55,000 nt of DNA from Streptococcus oralis (GTDB taxonomy: Bacteria > Bacillota > Bacilli > Lactobacillales > Streptococcaceae): the NCBI RefSeq assembly GCF_021497945.1, contig NZ_CP046524.1, positions 147,501-202,500 on the forward strand, in the 5' to 3' direction. The position numbers and the translations under genes were made by a program. Positions 42,261-52,986 of this stretch are shown in pieces. Under the pieces are notes generated by a model that saw only the letters and a list, made by a program, of their open reading frames with translations, was not told the origin of the DNA and did not search any database. Numbering within the stretch: the stretch's first letter is position 1; each line of letters starts with the position of its first letter.

Positions 42261-44912
42261 ATGGCTGATAAAAAAACGTTAACACCTGAGGAAAAACAAC
42301 TCGCTGCTGAAAAGCATGTCGACGGGTTAGTAAAAAAAGCCTTGGTTGCGCTTGATGAAATGCGCAAGTTGAATCAAGAGCAAGTTGACTACATCGTAGC
42401 GAAAGCTTCAGTTGCAGCTCTTGATGCACATGGTATCCTTGCTCAACACGCAGTTGAAGAAACTGGTCGTGGTGTATTTGAAGATAAGGCTACAAAAAAC
42501 CTTTTTGCCTGTGAACACGTAGTGAATAATATGCGTGGTGTTAAAACTGTCGGAGTTATCGAAGATGATCCAGTTACAGGCTTGACTAAAATTGCAGAAC
42601 CTGTCGGAGTAGTCTGTGGTGTCACTCCAACAACTAACCCTACTTCAACAGCAATTTTCAAATCATTGATTGCTTTGAAAACACGTAATCCAATCGTGTT
42701 TGCTTTCCACCCATCAGCTCAAGAATCTTCTGCTCACGCAGCACAAATCGTTCGTGATGCAGCTATTGCAGCTGGAGCACCTGAAAACTGTGTTCAATGG
42801 ATTACAGAACCATCTATGGAAGCAACTGGAGCGCTTATGAACCACGAAGGTGTTGCAACTATCCTTGCAACTGGTGGTAATGCCATGGTTAAGGCAGCTT
42901 ACTCATGTGGGAAACCAGCTCTTGGGGTAGGTGCCGGAAACGTTCCTGCTTATGTAGAAAAATCTGCCGACCTCCGTCAAGCTGCTCATGATATCGTAAT
43001 GTCTAAATCATTTGATAACGGTATGGTCTGTGCATCAGAACAAGCGGTTATCATTGATAAAGAAGTATATGACGAATTTGTTGCAGAATTCAAGTCGTAC
43101 CACACTTACTTTGTAAACAAAAAAGAAAAAGCGCTTCTTGAAGAATTTTGCTTTGGCGCTAAAGCAAACAGCAAAAACTGCGCGGGTGCTAAACTAAACG
43201 CAAATATCGTTGGTAAGCCAGCTGCATGGATTGCAGAACAAGCAGGATTCAGCGTGCCAGAAGGTACAAATATCTTGGCTGCAGAATGTGCGGAAGTTGG
43301 ACCAAAAGAACCATTGACTCGTGAAAAATTGTCACCAGTAATTGCTGTCCTAAAAGCTGAAGACACTGAAGACGGCCTTACAAAAGCACGTCAAATGGTT
43401 GAGTTTAACGGACTTGGTCACTCAGCAGCTATCCATACAAAAGACGAAGCTCTTGCTAAACGCTTTGGTACAGAAATCAAAGCTATGCGTATTATTTGGA
43501 ACTCTCCATCTACTTTCGGTGGTATCGGTGACGTATACAATGCCTTCATTCCATCATTGACACTTGGATGTGGTTCATACGGACGTAACTCAGTTGGTGA
43601 TAACGTTAGCGCTATTAACCTCCTTAACATCAAGAAAGTAGGGAAACGTAGAAATAATATGCAATGGTTTAAAGTTCCTTCAAAAATTTACTTCGAACGC
43701 AACTCTATCCAATACCTTCAAACATGTGAAGATATTGAACGCGTTATGATTGTTACTGACAAAGCGATTGAAAAACTCGGATTTGTTCAACGTGTTATCG
43801 ACCAATTGAACGCACGTAACAACCGTGTAACGATCCAAGTCTTCTCAGATGTTGAACCAGATCCAGACATCACAACTGTAGAACGTGGTGCTGAAGTGAT
43901 GAAAGCATTTGAACCAGATACTATCATCGCTCTTGGTGGTGGTTCTCCAATGGACGCAGCCAAAGTAATGTGGCTCTTCTACGAACAACCAGAAATTGAC
44001 TTCCGTGACTTGGTTCAAAAATTCATGGATATCCGTAAACGTGCCTTCCGCTTCCCATCACTTGGTAAGAAAGCGAAGTACATCGGTATCCCAACAACTT
44101 CTGGTACAGGTTCAGAAGTAACACCATTTGCTGTTATCTCTGATAAGAAAAACAATCGTAAATACCCATTGGCTGACTACTCATTGACACCAACTATTGC
44201 CATTGTTGACCCTGCTTTGGTTGAATCAGTTCCAGACTTCATCGCTGCTGATACAGGTATGGACGTCTTGACTCACGCGACTGAAGCCTACACTTCAAAC
44301 TTTGCTAACGACTACACAGACGGTATCGCCCTTCAAACAATCAAACTTGTCTTTGAATGGTTGGAAAAATCTGTTAAGACAGCTGACCCAGAAGCACGTG
44401 AAAAAATGCATAATGCATCTACAATGGCTGGTATGGCCTTCGCCAATGCCTTCCTTGGTATGAGCCACTCAATGGCCCACAAGATTGGTGGTGTTCACCA
44501 TACTGTTCACGGACGTACAAACGCAATCTTGCTTCCATACGTCATCCGTTACAACGGTACTCGTCCATCTAAGACAACTACATGGCCTAAGTACAACTAC
44601 TGGAAAGCTGATGAGAAATTCCAAGACATCGCGAAGATGCTTGGATTGCCTCACTCAACTCCAGAAGAAGCAGTTGAAGCTTATGCCAAAGCAGTTTACG
44701 ATCTTGGTGAAGCAGTCGGAATCACAATGAATTTCAAAGGCTTTGGAATCGATGAAAAAGTTTGGAAAGACAGCTTGCATGAAATTGCTTTGCTTGCTTA
44801 TGAAGACCAATGTTCACCTGCAAACCCACGCTTGCCAATGGTAGCCGACATGGAAGAAATCATGGCAGATGCATACTATGGTTATGCAGAACGACCAGGA
44901 CGTCGCAAATAA
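42261..44912 (+). CDS. adhE: Bifunctional acetaldehyde-CoA/alcohol dehydrogenase
   Basis: The 883-residue fusion enzyme reduces acetyl-CoA to acetaldehyde and then ethanol, re-oxidising two NADH. The N-terminal aldehyde dehydrogenase half (about 1-440) has the catalytic cysteine in SFDNGMVCASEQAV. The C-terminal iron-dependent alcohol dehydrogenase half (about 455-870) has ALGGGSPMDAAKVMW and the metal region GMSHSMAHKIGGVHHTVHGR. ATG 42261 follows TGGAGG; the frame extends 21 bases upstream to a TTG without a ribosome site. Confidence 0.97.
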   Translation: MADKKTLTPEEKQLAAEKHVDGLVKKALVALDEMRKLNQEQVDYIVAKASVAALDAHGILAQHAVEETGRGVFEDKATKNLFACEHVVNNMRGVKTVGVIEDDPVTGLTKIAEPVGVVCGVTPTTNPTSTAIFKSLIALKTRNPIVFAFHPSAQESSAHAAQIVRDAAIAAGAPENCVQWITEPSMEATGALMNHEGVATILATGGNAMVKAAYSCGKPALGVGAGNVPAYVEKSADLRQAAHDIVMSKSFDNGMVCASEQAVIIDKEVYDEFVAEFKSYHTYFVNKKEKALLEEFCFGAKANSKNCAGAKLNANIVGKPAAWIAEQAGFSVPEGTNILAAECAEVGPKEPLTREKLSPVIAVLKAEDTEDGLTKARQMVEFNGLGHSAAIHTKDEALAKRFGTEIKAMRIIWNSPSTFGGIGDVYNAFIPSLTLGCGSYGRNSVGDNVSAINLLNIKKVGKRRNNMQWFKVPSKIYFERNSIQYLQTCEDIERVMIVTDKAIEKLGFVQRVIDQLNARNNRVTIQVFSDVEPDPDITTVERGAEVMKAFEPDTIIALGGGSPMDAAKVMWLFYEQPEIDFRDLVQKFMDIRKRAFRFPSLGKKAKYIGIPTTSGTGSEVTPFAVISDKKNNRKYPLADYSLTPTIAIVDPALVESVPDFIAADTGMDVLTHATEAYTSNFANDYTDGIALQTIKLVFEWLEKSVKTADPEAREKMHNASTMAGMAFANAFLGMSHSMAHKIGGVHHTVHGRTNAILLPYVIRYNGTRPSKTTTWPKYNYWKADEKFQDIAKMLGLPHSTPEEAVEAYAKAVYDLGEAVGITMNFKGFGIDEKVWKDSLHEIALLAYEDQCSPANPRLPMVADMEEIMADAYYGYAERPGRRK

Positions 44913-44927
44913 TCGTTTATCAGCCTA

Positions 44928-44953
44928 GAGACAGGAGTTATCCTGTCTCTTTT
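44928..44953 (+). terminator. Terminator after adhE
   Basis: GAGACAGGA (44928-44936) pairs with TCCTGTCTC (44941-44949), followed by TTTTC. Confidence 0.85.
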
Positions 44954-45095
44954 CATAGTCCTATTTCTGAAGTTAGAGTTGAACTATGAGAAGAGAGGAT
45001 TATGCGGATAGGATAGAAGGTCCTAGAAATAAAAGCTTAGGTGAATGAAGGGGATTGAAAAGTAGAAAAGCAAGAGAGAAAAACAACGCCCGTAC

Positions 45096-45124
45096 TTGCA
45101 ATTCTACTTAAATAGTTATATAAT
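45096..45124 (+). promoter_or_regulatory. gap promoter
   Basis: TTGCAA (45096-45101), 17 bp, TATAAT (45119-45124), giving an mRNA leader of about 80 bases. The 140 bp between the adhE terminator and this promoter hold nothing I can name. Confidence 0.75.
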
Positions 45125-45210
45125 AATAATGTTGAAAGGTGATTTGTAGTGATTCAAGTTACTCTTTTCACAATAAAATTTTCAGGATTTTCATAAGGAG
45201 GAAATCACTA

Positions 45211-46221
45211 ATGGTAGTTAAAGTTGGTATTAACGGTTTCGGACGTATCGGTCGTCTTGCTTTCCGCCGCATCCAAAACGTAGAAGGTGTTGAAGTTACT
45301 CGCATCAACGACCTTACAGATCCAGTTATGCTTGCACACTTGTTGAAATACGACACAACTCAAGGTCGTTTCGACGGTACTGTAGAAGTTAAAGAAGGTG
45401 GATTTGAAGTTAACGGTAAATTCATCCGTGTTTCTGCTGAACGTGATCCAGAACAAATCGACTGGGCTACTGACGGTGTAGAAATCGTTCTTGAAGCAAC
45501 TGGTTTCTTTGCTAAGAAAGCAGCGGCTGAAAAACACTTGCACGCTGGCGGAGCTAAAAAAGTTGTTATCACTGCTCCTGGTGGAAACGATGTTAAAACA
45601 GTTGTATTCAACACTAACCACGACGTTCTTGACGGTACTGAAACAGTTATCTCAGGTGCTTCATGTACTACAAACTGCTTGGCTCCAATGGCTAAAGCTC
45701 TTCAAGACAACTTCGGTGTTGTAGAAGGATTGATGACAACTATCCACGCTTACACTGGTGACCAAATGATCCTTGATGGACCACACCGTGGTGGTGACCT
45801 TCGCCGTGCTCGCGCTGGTGCTGCAAACATCGTTCCTAACTCAACTGGTGCTGCTAAAGCTATCGGTCTTGTAATCCCAGAATTGAACGGTAAACTTGAC
45901 GGATCTGCACAACGTGTTCCAACTCCAACTGGATCAGTTACTGAATTGGTAGCAGTTCTTGAAAAGAACGTTACTGTTGATGAAGTAAACGCAGCTATGA
46001 AAGCAGCAGCTAACGAATCATACGGTTACACAGAAGATCCAATCGTATCTTCAGATATCGTAGGTATGTCTTACGGTTCATTGTTTGACGCAACTCAAAC
46101 TAAAGTTCTTGACGTTGACGGTAAACAATTGGTTAAAGTTGTATCATGGTACGATAACGAAATGTCATACACTGCACAACTTGTACGTACTCTTGAATAC
46201 TTCGCAAAAATCGCTAAATAA
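45211..46221 (+). CDS. gap: Glyceraldehyde-3-phosphate dehydrogenase
   Basis: The 336-residue glycolytic enzyme makes 1,3-bisphosphoglycerate and NADH. The NAD-binding start is [20 protein letters not shown]; the catalytic cysteine is in [15 protein letters not shown] 45211 follows AAGGAGG. The longer open frame upstream (from 45139) is not family sequence. Very regular codon use (GAA, GGT, AAC, strong bias) marks it as highly expressed. Confidence 0.98.
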   Translation: MVVKVGINGFGRIGRLAFRRIQNVEGVEVTRINDLTDPVMLAHLLKYDTTQGRFDGTVEVKEGGFEVNGKFIRVSAERDPEQIDWATDGVEIVLEATGFFAKKAAAEKHLHAGGAKKVVITAPGGNDVKTVVFNTNHDVLDGTETVISGASCTTNCLAPMAKALQDNFGVVEGLMTTIHAYTGDQMILDGPHRGGDLRRARAGAANIVPNSTGAAKAIGLVIPELNGKLDGSAQRVPTPTGSVTELVAVLEKNVTVDEVNAAMKAAANESYGYTEDPIVSSDIVGMSYGSLFDATQTKVLDVDGKQLVKVVSWYDNEMSYTAQLVRTLEYFAKIAK

Positions 46222-46234
46222 TTCTTGAGTCGAT

Positions 46235-46265
46235 AAAAGCAAGGCTTTCTGGTCTTGCTTTTTTG
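46235..46265 (+). terminator. Terminator after gap
   Basis: AAAAGCAAG (46235-46243) pairs with CTTGCTTTT (46254-46262), followed by T. Confidence 0.85.
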
Positions 46266-46271
46266 TATAGA

Positions 46272-46298
46272 AAAATGGATGATAGTGTCATCCATTTT
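46272..46298. terminator. Terminator of the converging rlu gene
   Basis: AAAATGGATGA pairs perfectly with TCATCCATTTT. On the minus strand it contains the stop codon of the pseudouridine synthase gene and is followed by T-rich sequence. Confidence 0.75.
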
Positions 46299-47163
46299 GT
46301 TTTAATTCTGTTTCGAAAGTATCCGAGAGGGCAGTGAAACTCAATTTTTCTAAGGTGAGTGGATGGGTAAGGGATAGTCGGAAGGCATGGAGCATCAGCC
46401 GGCTTGCTTTTGATCTAGAGTTATAGAGAGGATCGCCTAGGATAGGATGCTTGTGATGAGAGAGGTGAACACGAATCTGATGTGTCCGCCCGGTCTTTAG
46501 TTTGCAACGAACTAGAGAAGTCTTGTTTGGAAATTGCTTTAATCGGCTTACCTGAGTTTCGGCATGTTGCCCATTTTTGGCATCCACCACTCGTTTTCTG
46601 CGATCATGACGATCGCGGCCAATTTTATCTCGGAAGATAAGTTCTTTACTCTCTACTTGCCCCTCTACGAGTGCCCAGTACTCGCGAGCAATTTCTTTTT
46701 TCTCCAACAAACGATTGAGAATAGGAAGGATAAAAGGATTTTTAGCAAAAAGCACTAAACCGCTTGTTTCCATATCCAGGCGATGAACGACATAGCAAGT
46801 TTGGCTGACGTAGGCAGAGACATGGTTTAGAAGGGCGATTTCATCTGGTTGATTACCGTGGGTCTTCATACCCTCAGGTTTGTTGACGATAATGAGATGT
46901 TGGTCTTGATAAACTTCCTCAACGAGATCTGGGTTGCCCCAAAGAATTTCCTTTGGGGGATAGTCCTCCTCGTCAAAAGTCAATTGGCAAACATCCCCTG
47001 GTTTGACCATCTCGTTCCAGTAAACTTGTTTTTGATTGATTAAGATATTCTTCTTGGTTCTTAGAAAATAGCGAATCTTTCTAGGAATGAGGAGTTGTTC
47101 CTCTAGGAATTGTTTGACCGTCATTTGAGGCAAGGATTCGGGTAATGTAAATGTGAATTGCAT
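46288..47163 (-). CDS. RluA/RluD-family pseudouridine synthase
   Basis: The 291-residue enzyme turns uridine to pseudouridine in rRNA or tRNA. The catalytic aspartate is in CYVVHRLDMETSGLVLFAKN; other family parts are IIVNKPEGMKTHG and LKTGRTHQIRVHLSHHKHPI, which closes the active site. The N-terminal 65 residues form a degenerate S4-like domain. The target base is not predictable. It converges on gap and is divergent from pbp2a. Confidence 0.92.
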   Translation of the reverse strand: MQFTFTLPESLPQMTVKQFLEEQLLIPRKIRYFLRTKKNILINQKQVYWNEMVKPGDVCQLTFDEEDYPPKEILWGNPDLVEEVYQDQHLIIVNKPEGMKTHGNQPDEIALLNHVSAYVSQTCYVVHRLDMETSGLVLFAKNPFILPILNRLLEKKEIAREYWALVEGQVESKELIFRDKIGRDRHDRRKRVVDAKNGQHAETQVSRLKQFPNKTSLVRCKLKTGRTHQIRVHLSHHKHPILGDPLYNSRSKASRLMLHAFRLSLTHPLTLEKLSFTALSDTFETELKQNG

Positions 47164-47249
47164 ACAGATATTGTAACAAAAAAAGCCCTATTTGGATAGG
47201 AAATAGCTAAATTCTTGAGTTCCTATGGTGAAGATGATAAAATAAACGC

Positions 47250-49445
47250 ATGAAATTAGATAAATTATTTGAGAAGTTTCTTTCTCTCTTTAAAAAAGAA
47301 ATGGGTGGATCAGCAGAGTCTGATTCGACTAGCATGCGTCGTTCACGGAGCGATAGAAAAAAACTGTCCCAAGTAGGCCCAATTCGAAAATTTTGGCGTC
47401 GTTATCATCTGACAAAAATCGTCATCATTTTAGGGTTAAGTGCAGGTTTGCTAGTAGGAACCTACCTATTTGCAATAGCCAAGTCTACCAATGTCAATGA
47501 CTTGCAAAATGCCTTGAAAACGCGAACTCTGATTTTTGACCGTGAGGAAAAAGAGGCAGGAGCCCTGTCAGGTCAAAAGGGAACCTATGTTGAGCTGACA
47601 GATATCAGTAAAGACTTGCAGAACGCTGTCGTCGCGACAGAGGACCGTTCCTTTTATAAAAATGATGGAATTAACTATGGTCGTTTCTTCCTAGCTATCG
47701 TCACAGCAGGTCGTTCTGGAGGTGGCTCTACCATCACCCAACAGTTGGCAAAAAATGCCTATCTTTCTCAGGATCAGACCGTTGAACGGAAGGCTAAGGA
47801 GTTTTTCCTAGCTTTAGAGTTGACAAAGAAATACAGCAAGGAGCAAATCCTTACTATGTACCTCAATAACGCCTACTTTGGAAATGGAGTCTGGGGTGTA
47901 GAGGATGCGAGTAAGAAATATTTCGGAGTATCGGCTGCGGAATTAACCCTTAATCAGGCGGCAACTCTAGCTGGGATGCTCAAGGGACCAGAATTGTATA
48001 ATCCTTTGAATTCCATTGAAGATTCGACTAACCGCAGGGATACGGTGCTACAAAATATGGTTGCAGCAGGCTATATTGATAAAAATCAAGAAACGGAAGC
48101 AGCTGGAGTAGATATGGCTTCTCAACTGCAAGATAAGTATGAGGGAAAGATCTCTGATTATCGTTACCCATCCTATTTTGACGCAGTAGTCAACGAAGCA
48201 GTATCCAAGTACAATCTCACAGAAGAAGAGATTGTCAACAACGGCTATCGAATCTATACAGAGCTTGACCAAAACTACCAAGCAAACATGCAGGTTATTT
48301 ACGAAAACACTTCCCTATTTCCAACGGCAGAAGACGGAACGCATGCTGAATCAGGTAGTGTTGCTCTAGAGCCTAAAACGGGTGGAGTGCGTGGAGTTGT
48401 TGGTCGCGTAGCTGGTGATGACAAATCAGGCTTCCGTAATTTCAACTATGCAACTCAGTCTAAACGCAGCCCAGGCTCGACGATTAAGCCTTTGGTCGTT
48501 TACACTCCAGCCGTGGAAGCTGGATGGGCTCTGAACAAGCAACTGGACAACCACACCATGCAGTATGACAGTTATCAAGTAGACAACTATGCTGGCATTA
48601 AGACTTCTCCTGAAGTACCTATGTATCAAGCCCTGGCGGAATCACTCAACCTACCAGCAGTTGCGACTGTAAATGATTTGGGAATCAATAAGGCTTTTGA
48701 AGCTGGAACGAGATTTGGTCTGAATATGGATAAAGTTGACCGTGTTCTCGGAGTTGCCCTAGGTGGAGGAGTAGAGACGAATCCTCTTCAGATGGCACAA
48801 GCCTATGCAGCCTTTGCTAATGAAGGACTGATGCCTGAGGCGCATTTCATCACTCGTATCGAAAATGCCAGTGGACAGGTCATCAAGAGCCATAAAAACT
48901 CCCAAAAACGAGTGATTGATAAGTCTGTAGCTGATAAAATGACCAGCATGATGCTAGGAACATTTACCAATGGTACAGGAATTAGTTCGTCGCCAGCAGA
49001 TTATGTCATGGCTGGTAAAACAGGTACGACTGAAGCTGTTTTCAATCCGGAATATACCAGTGACCAGTGGGTGATCGGCTATACTCCAGATGTTGTAATC
49101 AGCCACTGGCTCGGCTTCCCAACAACAGATGAGAACCATTATCTGGCAGGGTCGACTTCTAATGGAGCAGCCCATGTCTTTAGAAGTATGGCTAATACCA
49201 TTTTGCCATACACTCCAGGTAGTACCTTTACGGTTGAGAATGCCTATAAGCAGAATGGCATTGCGCCAGAAAACACGAAAAAGCAGGTCGTTGAAAATGA
49301 GACGAACCAGTCCGAGGATCCGCTAGGAGATATTCGTAGTCGTGCACAAAATCTTGTAGATGAAGCGGGACGTGCGATTTCGGATGCAAAGATAAAAGAA
49401 AAAGCCCAGACAATCTGGGACTCTTTCGTCAATCTCTTTCGTTAA
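47250..49445 (+). CDS. pbp2a: Class A penicillin-binding protein 2a
   Basis: The 731-residue bifunctional peptidoglycan synthase has a cytoplasmic basic N-terminus and one membrane helix (about 55-77). The GT51 glycosyltransferase domain contains AVVATEDRSFYKNDGI, GGSTITQQLAKNAYL and LTMYLNNAYFGNGVWG. The penicillin-binding transpeptidase has SXXK in SKRSPGSTIKPL (about residue 410), SXN as ESLN and KTGTTEAVF (about 590). It ends in a charged tail. It matches pneumococcal PBP2a by layout and place before rpmG-secE-nusG. Confidence 0.95.
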   Translation: MKLDKLFEKFLSLFKKEMGGSAESDSTSMRRSRSDRKKLSQVGPIRKFWRRYHLTKIVIILGLSAGLLVGTYLFAIAKSTNVNDLQNALKTRTLIFDREEKEAGALSGQKGTYVELTDISKDLQNAVVATEDRSFYKNDGINYGRFFLAIVTAGRSGGGSTITQQLAKNAYLSQDQTVERKAKEFFLALELTKKYSKEQILTMYLNNAYFGNGVWGVEDASKKYFGVSAAELTLNQAATLAGMLKGPELYNPLNSIEDSTNRRDTVLQNMVAAGYIDKNQETEAAGVDMASQLQDKYEGKISDYRYPSYFDAVVNEAVSKYNLTEEEIVNNGYRIYTELDQNYQANMQVIYENTSLFPTAEDGTHAESGSVALEPKTGGVRGVVGRVAGDDKSGFRNFNYATQSKRSPGSTIKPLVVYTPAVEAGWALNKQLDNHTMQYDSYQVDNYAGIKTSPEVPMYQALAESLNLPAVATVNDLGINKAFEAGTRFGLNMDKVDRVLGVALGGGVETNPLQMAQAYAAFANEGLMPEAHFITRIENASGQVIKSHKNSQKRVIDKSVADKMTSMMLGTFTNGTGISSSPADYVMAGKTGTTEAVFNPEYTSDQWVIGYTPDVVISHWLGFPTTDENHYLAGSTSNGAAHVFRSMANTILPYTPGSTFTVENAYKQNGIAPENTKKQVVENETNQSEDPLGDIRSRAQNLVDEAGRAISDAKIKEKAQTIWDSFVNLFR

Positions 49446-49450
49446 GAGGC

Positions 49451-49479
49451 TTGTCAAAGCCTAGGTTTCTTGTTATAAT
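49451..49479 (+). promoter_or_regulatory. Promoter of rpmG-secE-nusG
   Basis: TTGTCA (49451-49456), 17 bp, TATAAT (49474-49479) with a TG extension; 18 bp before the rpmG start codon. Confidence 0.75.
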
Positions 49480-49497
49480 AGATAAGATGGAGGCGTT

Positions 49498-49650
49498 ATG
49501 GCACTAAAAAAAGCAAGCCTAGCTTGTGCAGTTTGCGGTTCAAGAAATTACTCAATCAAAATTAGTGGGAACCCCAAGCCAACACGACTAGAAGTAAATA
49601 AATTTTGTAAACATTGTGGGAAATATACGACACATAGAGAGACGAGATAG
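49498..49650 (+). CDS. rpmG: Ribosomal protein bL33
   Basis: The 50-residue zinc-ribbon form of L33 has two CxxC pairs (CAVCGSRNY and [15 protein letters not shown]). It is a large-subunit protein. ATG 49498 has GGAGG 8 bp upstream. It is the usual first gene before secE and nusG in Firmicutes. Confidence 0.95.
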   Translation: MALKKASLACAVCGSRNYSIKISGNPKPTRLEVNKFCKHCGKYTTHRETR

Positions 49651-49659
49651 GAGAGAACG

Positions 49660-49836
49660 ATGGGTTTTATTAAGGATATCTTCAAACTTCTTAAGGAAAC
49701 AACATGGCCAACTCGCAAAGAAAGCTGGAGAGATTTTCGCTCTATTATGGAATACACAGCCTTCTTTGTGGTCATCATTTACATTTTTGACCAGTTGATT
49801 GTTTCAGGTTTGATTCGATTTATTAACATTTTTTAG
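49660..49836 (+). CDS. secE: Preprotein translocase subunit SecE
   Basis: The 58-residue single-span SecE has the amphipathic start GFIKDIFKLLKETTWPTRKE and one membrane helix (AFFVVIIYIFDQLIVSGLI). TWPTR is the conserved cytoplasmic hinge that clamps SecY. It starts 9 bp after rpmG with AGGAGAG upstream. Confidence 0.95.
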   Translation: MGFIKDIFKLLKETTWPTRKESWRDFRSIMEYTAFFVVIIYIFDQLIVSGLIRFINIF

Positions 49837-49888
49837 AAGAAAAGCGGAGAACTTCTGCTAGCTTTCTTCTGCTATGAAAGGAAATATC

Positions 49889-50425
49889 ATGGATAGTTTT
49901 GACAAAGGATGGTTTGTTCTACAAACTTATTCTGGCTATGAAAATAAGGTAAAAGAAAATCTATTGCAACGTGCACAAACGTATAACATGTTGGATAATA
50001 TTCTACGCGTTGAGATTCCAACACAAACCGTGCAAGTTGAGAAAAATGGAAAGAAAAAAGAAATTGAAGAGAATCGCTTTCCAGGTTATGTCCTTGTAGA
50101 AATGGTCATGACCGATGAAGCATGGTTCGTTGTTCGAAACACACCGAACGTAACAGGATTCGTCGGATCCCACGGCAACAGATCAAAACCAACTCCGTTA
50201 TTGGAACAAGAAATCCGTGATATTCTGGTTTCAATGGGACAAACTGTTCAAGAGTTCGACATTGACGTTGAAGTTGGCCAGACTGTCCGTATCATTGATG
50301 GTGCTTTTGCAGACTACACAGGTAAAATTACTGAAATTGATAACAACAAAGTGAAGATGATGATCTCTATGTTTGGTAATGATACGATTGCAGAAGTAAA
50401 CCTAAACCAAATTGCAGAATTATAA
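49889..50425 (+). CDS. nusG: Transcription termination/antitermination factor NusG
   Basis: The 178-residue protein has the NGN domain (WFVLQTYSGYENKVKENLLQ, FPGYVLVEMVMTDEAWFVVR) and a C-terminal KOW domain (VRIIDGAFADYTGKITEID). It binds RNA polymerase and controls pausing and rRNA antitermination. I chose ATG 49889 with AAAGGAA upstream; an in-frame ATG at 49874 lies before that site. Confidence 0.97.
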   Translation: MDSFDKGWFVLQTYSGYENKVKENLLQRAQTYNMLDNILRVEIPTQTVQVEKNGKKKEIEENRFPGYVLVEMVMTDEAWFVVRNTPNVTGFVGSHGNRSKPTPLLEQEIRDILVSMGQTVQEFDIDVEVGQTVRIIDGAFADYTGKITEIDNNKVKMMISMFGNDTIAEVNLNQIAEL

Positions 50426-50428
50426 CCC

Positions 50429-50451
50429 AGAGAGGCCAAGCCTCTCTTTTT
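50429..50451 (+). terminator. Terminator after nusG
   Basis: AGAGAGGC (50429-50436), CAA, GCCTCTCT (50440-50447), then TTTT. Confidence 0.9.
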
Positions 50452-50455
50452 GTGT

Positions 50456-50523
50456 GCAGTTGAGAGTGGAAAGGGAGCAGAAGAGGAGAAGAAGATCAAA
50501 GGCTTGATGCATTTTGCTAAACT
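50456..50523 (+). promoter_or_regulatory. comX promoter with ComE-type direct repeat
   Basis: GCAGTTGAG (50456-50464), exactly 12 bases, GCAGAAGAG (50477-50485). This matches the ComE binding pattern of two aCAnTTgaG-type repeats 12 bp apart. The -10 is TAAACT (50518-50523) with a TGC extension. The repeat sits about 45-75 bp upstream of the start site, as for ComE-activated early genes. Confidence 0.75.
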
Positions 50524-50544
50524 AAATGCAGAAAGGAGAGGTCT

Positions 50545-51018
50545 ATGAATCTAAAAGAATTATACGAAGAAAGCAAAGGAATCGTTCATAAGTGCCGCAA
50601 AGAATACCATTTACATCTGTGGGAGAAAGAGGACTGGGACCAGGAGGGGATGCTGTGCCTGTATGAACTGGTCAGTCACCATCCAGAATTGCTAGTGGGT
50701 GAACGACACCGACTATATGTCTGCTTTAAAACCAAATTCCGCAATCGTATCCTAGATTACATCCGTAAACAGGAAAGTCACAAGCGCCGTTTCGACAAAG
50801 AACCCTATGAAGAGGTGAGTGAGATTAGCCATCGTCTAGGAGAAAAAGGACTCAGACTGGATGATTATTATCTCTTTCACGAACTTCTAAAGACTTACAA
50901 ATCAAAGCAGAGTATGGAAAAACAAGAGTTAGTGGACCGTCTCATGGGAGGGGAAGTCTTCAGAGGACGTAAAGCTCTTCTAAGAGAACTTTCCCTTATC
51001 TTTTCAGAATTTCGATAA
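50545..51018 (+). CDS. comX: Competence sigma factor ComX (SigX)
   Basis: The 157-residue alternative sigma factor directs RNA polymerase to cin-box promoters of late competence genes, including the comG operon in this window. LHLWEKEDWDQEGMLCLYEL and FKTKFRNRILDYIRKQES (region 2) and DDYYLFHELL fit ComX well. By memory it is clearly diverged from pneumococcal ComX in the middle and C-terminal parts. Placement directly before an rRNA operon is the known streptococcal site for comX. AGGAGAGG is upstream of ATG 50545. A second copy may exist at another rRNA operon. Confidence 0.94.
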   Translation: MNLKELYEESKGIVHKCRKEYHLHLWEKEDWDQEGMLCLYELVSHHPELLVGERHRLYVCFKTKFRNRILDYIRKQESHKRRFDKEPYEEVSEISHRLGEKGLRLDDYYLFHELLKTYKSKQSMEKQELVDRLMGGEVFRGRKALLRELSLIFSEFR

Positions 51019-51033
51019 AGAGGAAAAAAGTTC

Positions 51034-51061
51034 TTGACAAAGTTGAAAAAGTAGGTATAAT
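51034..51061 (+). promoter_or_regulatory. Stable-RNA promoter before tRNA-Glu
   Basis: TTGACA (51034-51039), 16 bp, TATAAT (51056-51061), both consensus. Confidence 0.85.
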
Positions 51062-51082
51062 AGGAAGAGTTGAAAAGCTCAA

Positions 51083-51154
51083 GGTCCGTTGGTCAAGGGG
51101 TTAAGACACCGCCTTTTCACGGCGGTAACACGGGTTCGAATCCCGTACGGACTA
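51083..51154 (+). tRNA. tRNA-Glu (TTC)
   Basis: 72 bases fold as a cloverleaf: acceptor GGTCCGT with ACGGACT (a G-U at the end), anticodon stem ACCGC/GCGGT around CTTTTCACG with anticodon TTC, and T arm CGGGTTCGAATCCCG. No CCA is encoded. Confidence 0.95.
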
Positions 51155-51202
51155 TGTGTGTATCACAGGGATGAAAAAAGTAAAAAAAGTTTCAAAAAAG
51201 TG

Positions 51203-51231
51203 TTGACATAGGTCAACAGCTGTGATATACT
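51203..51231 (+). promoter_or_regulatory. rRNA operon promoter
   Basis: TTGACA (51203-51208), 17 bp, TATACT (51226-51231), about 155 bp before 16S. It lets the rRNA be made independently of the tRNA-Glu promoter. Confidence 0.8.
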
Positions 51232-51282
51232 AATATAGTTGTCGCTTGAGAGAGATTGAGTGACAAAGACCTTTGAAAACTG

Positions 51283-51304
51283 AACAAGACGAACCAATGT
51301 GCAG
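51283..51304 (+). other. 5' arm of the 16S rRNA processing stem
   Basis: AACAAG (51283-51288) and ACCAATGTGCAG (51293-51304) are complementary to CTGCACATTGGT and CTTGTT at 52950-52967. Such a stem around 16S is the expected RNase III cutting site. Confidence 0.75.
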
Positions 51305-51386
51305 GGCACTATAACTAAGGTTATAGTACTGAACAATGAAAAAACAATAAATCTGTCAGTGACAGAAATGAGTGAGAACTCAAACT

Positions 51387-52941
<1,555 letters not shown>

Positions 52942-52949
52942 ATAAGGAA

Positions 52950-52967
52950 CTGCACATTGGTCTTGTT
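52950..52967 (+). other. 3' arm of the 16S rRNA processing stem
   Basis: CTGCACATTGGT followed by CTTGTT, complementary to 51283-51304 with a short bulge on the 5' side. Confidence 0.75.
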
Positions 52968-52986
52968 TAGTCTTGAGAGGTCTTGT

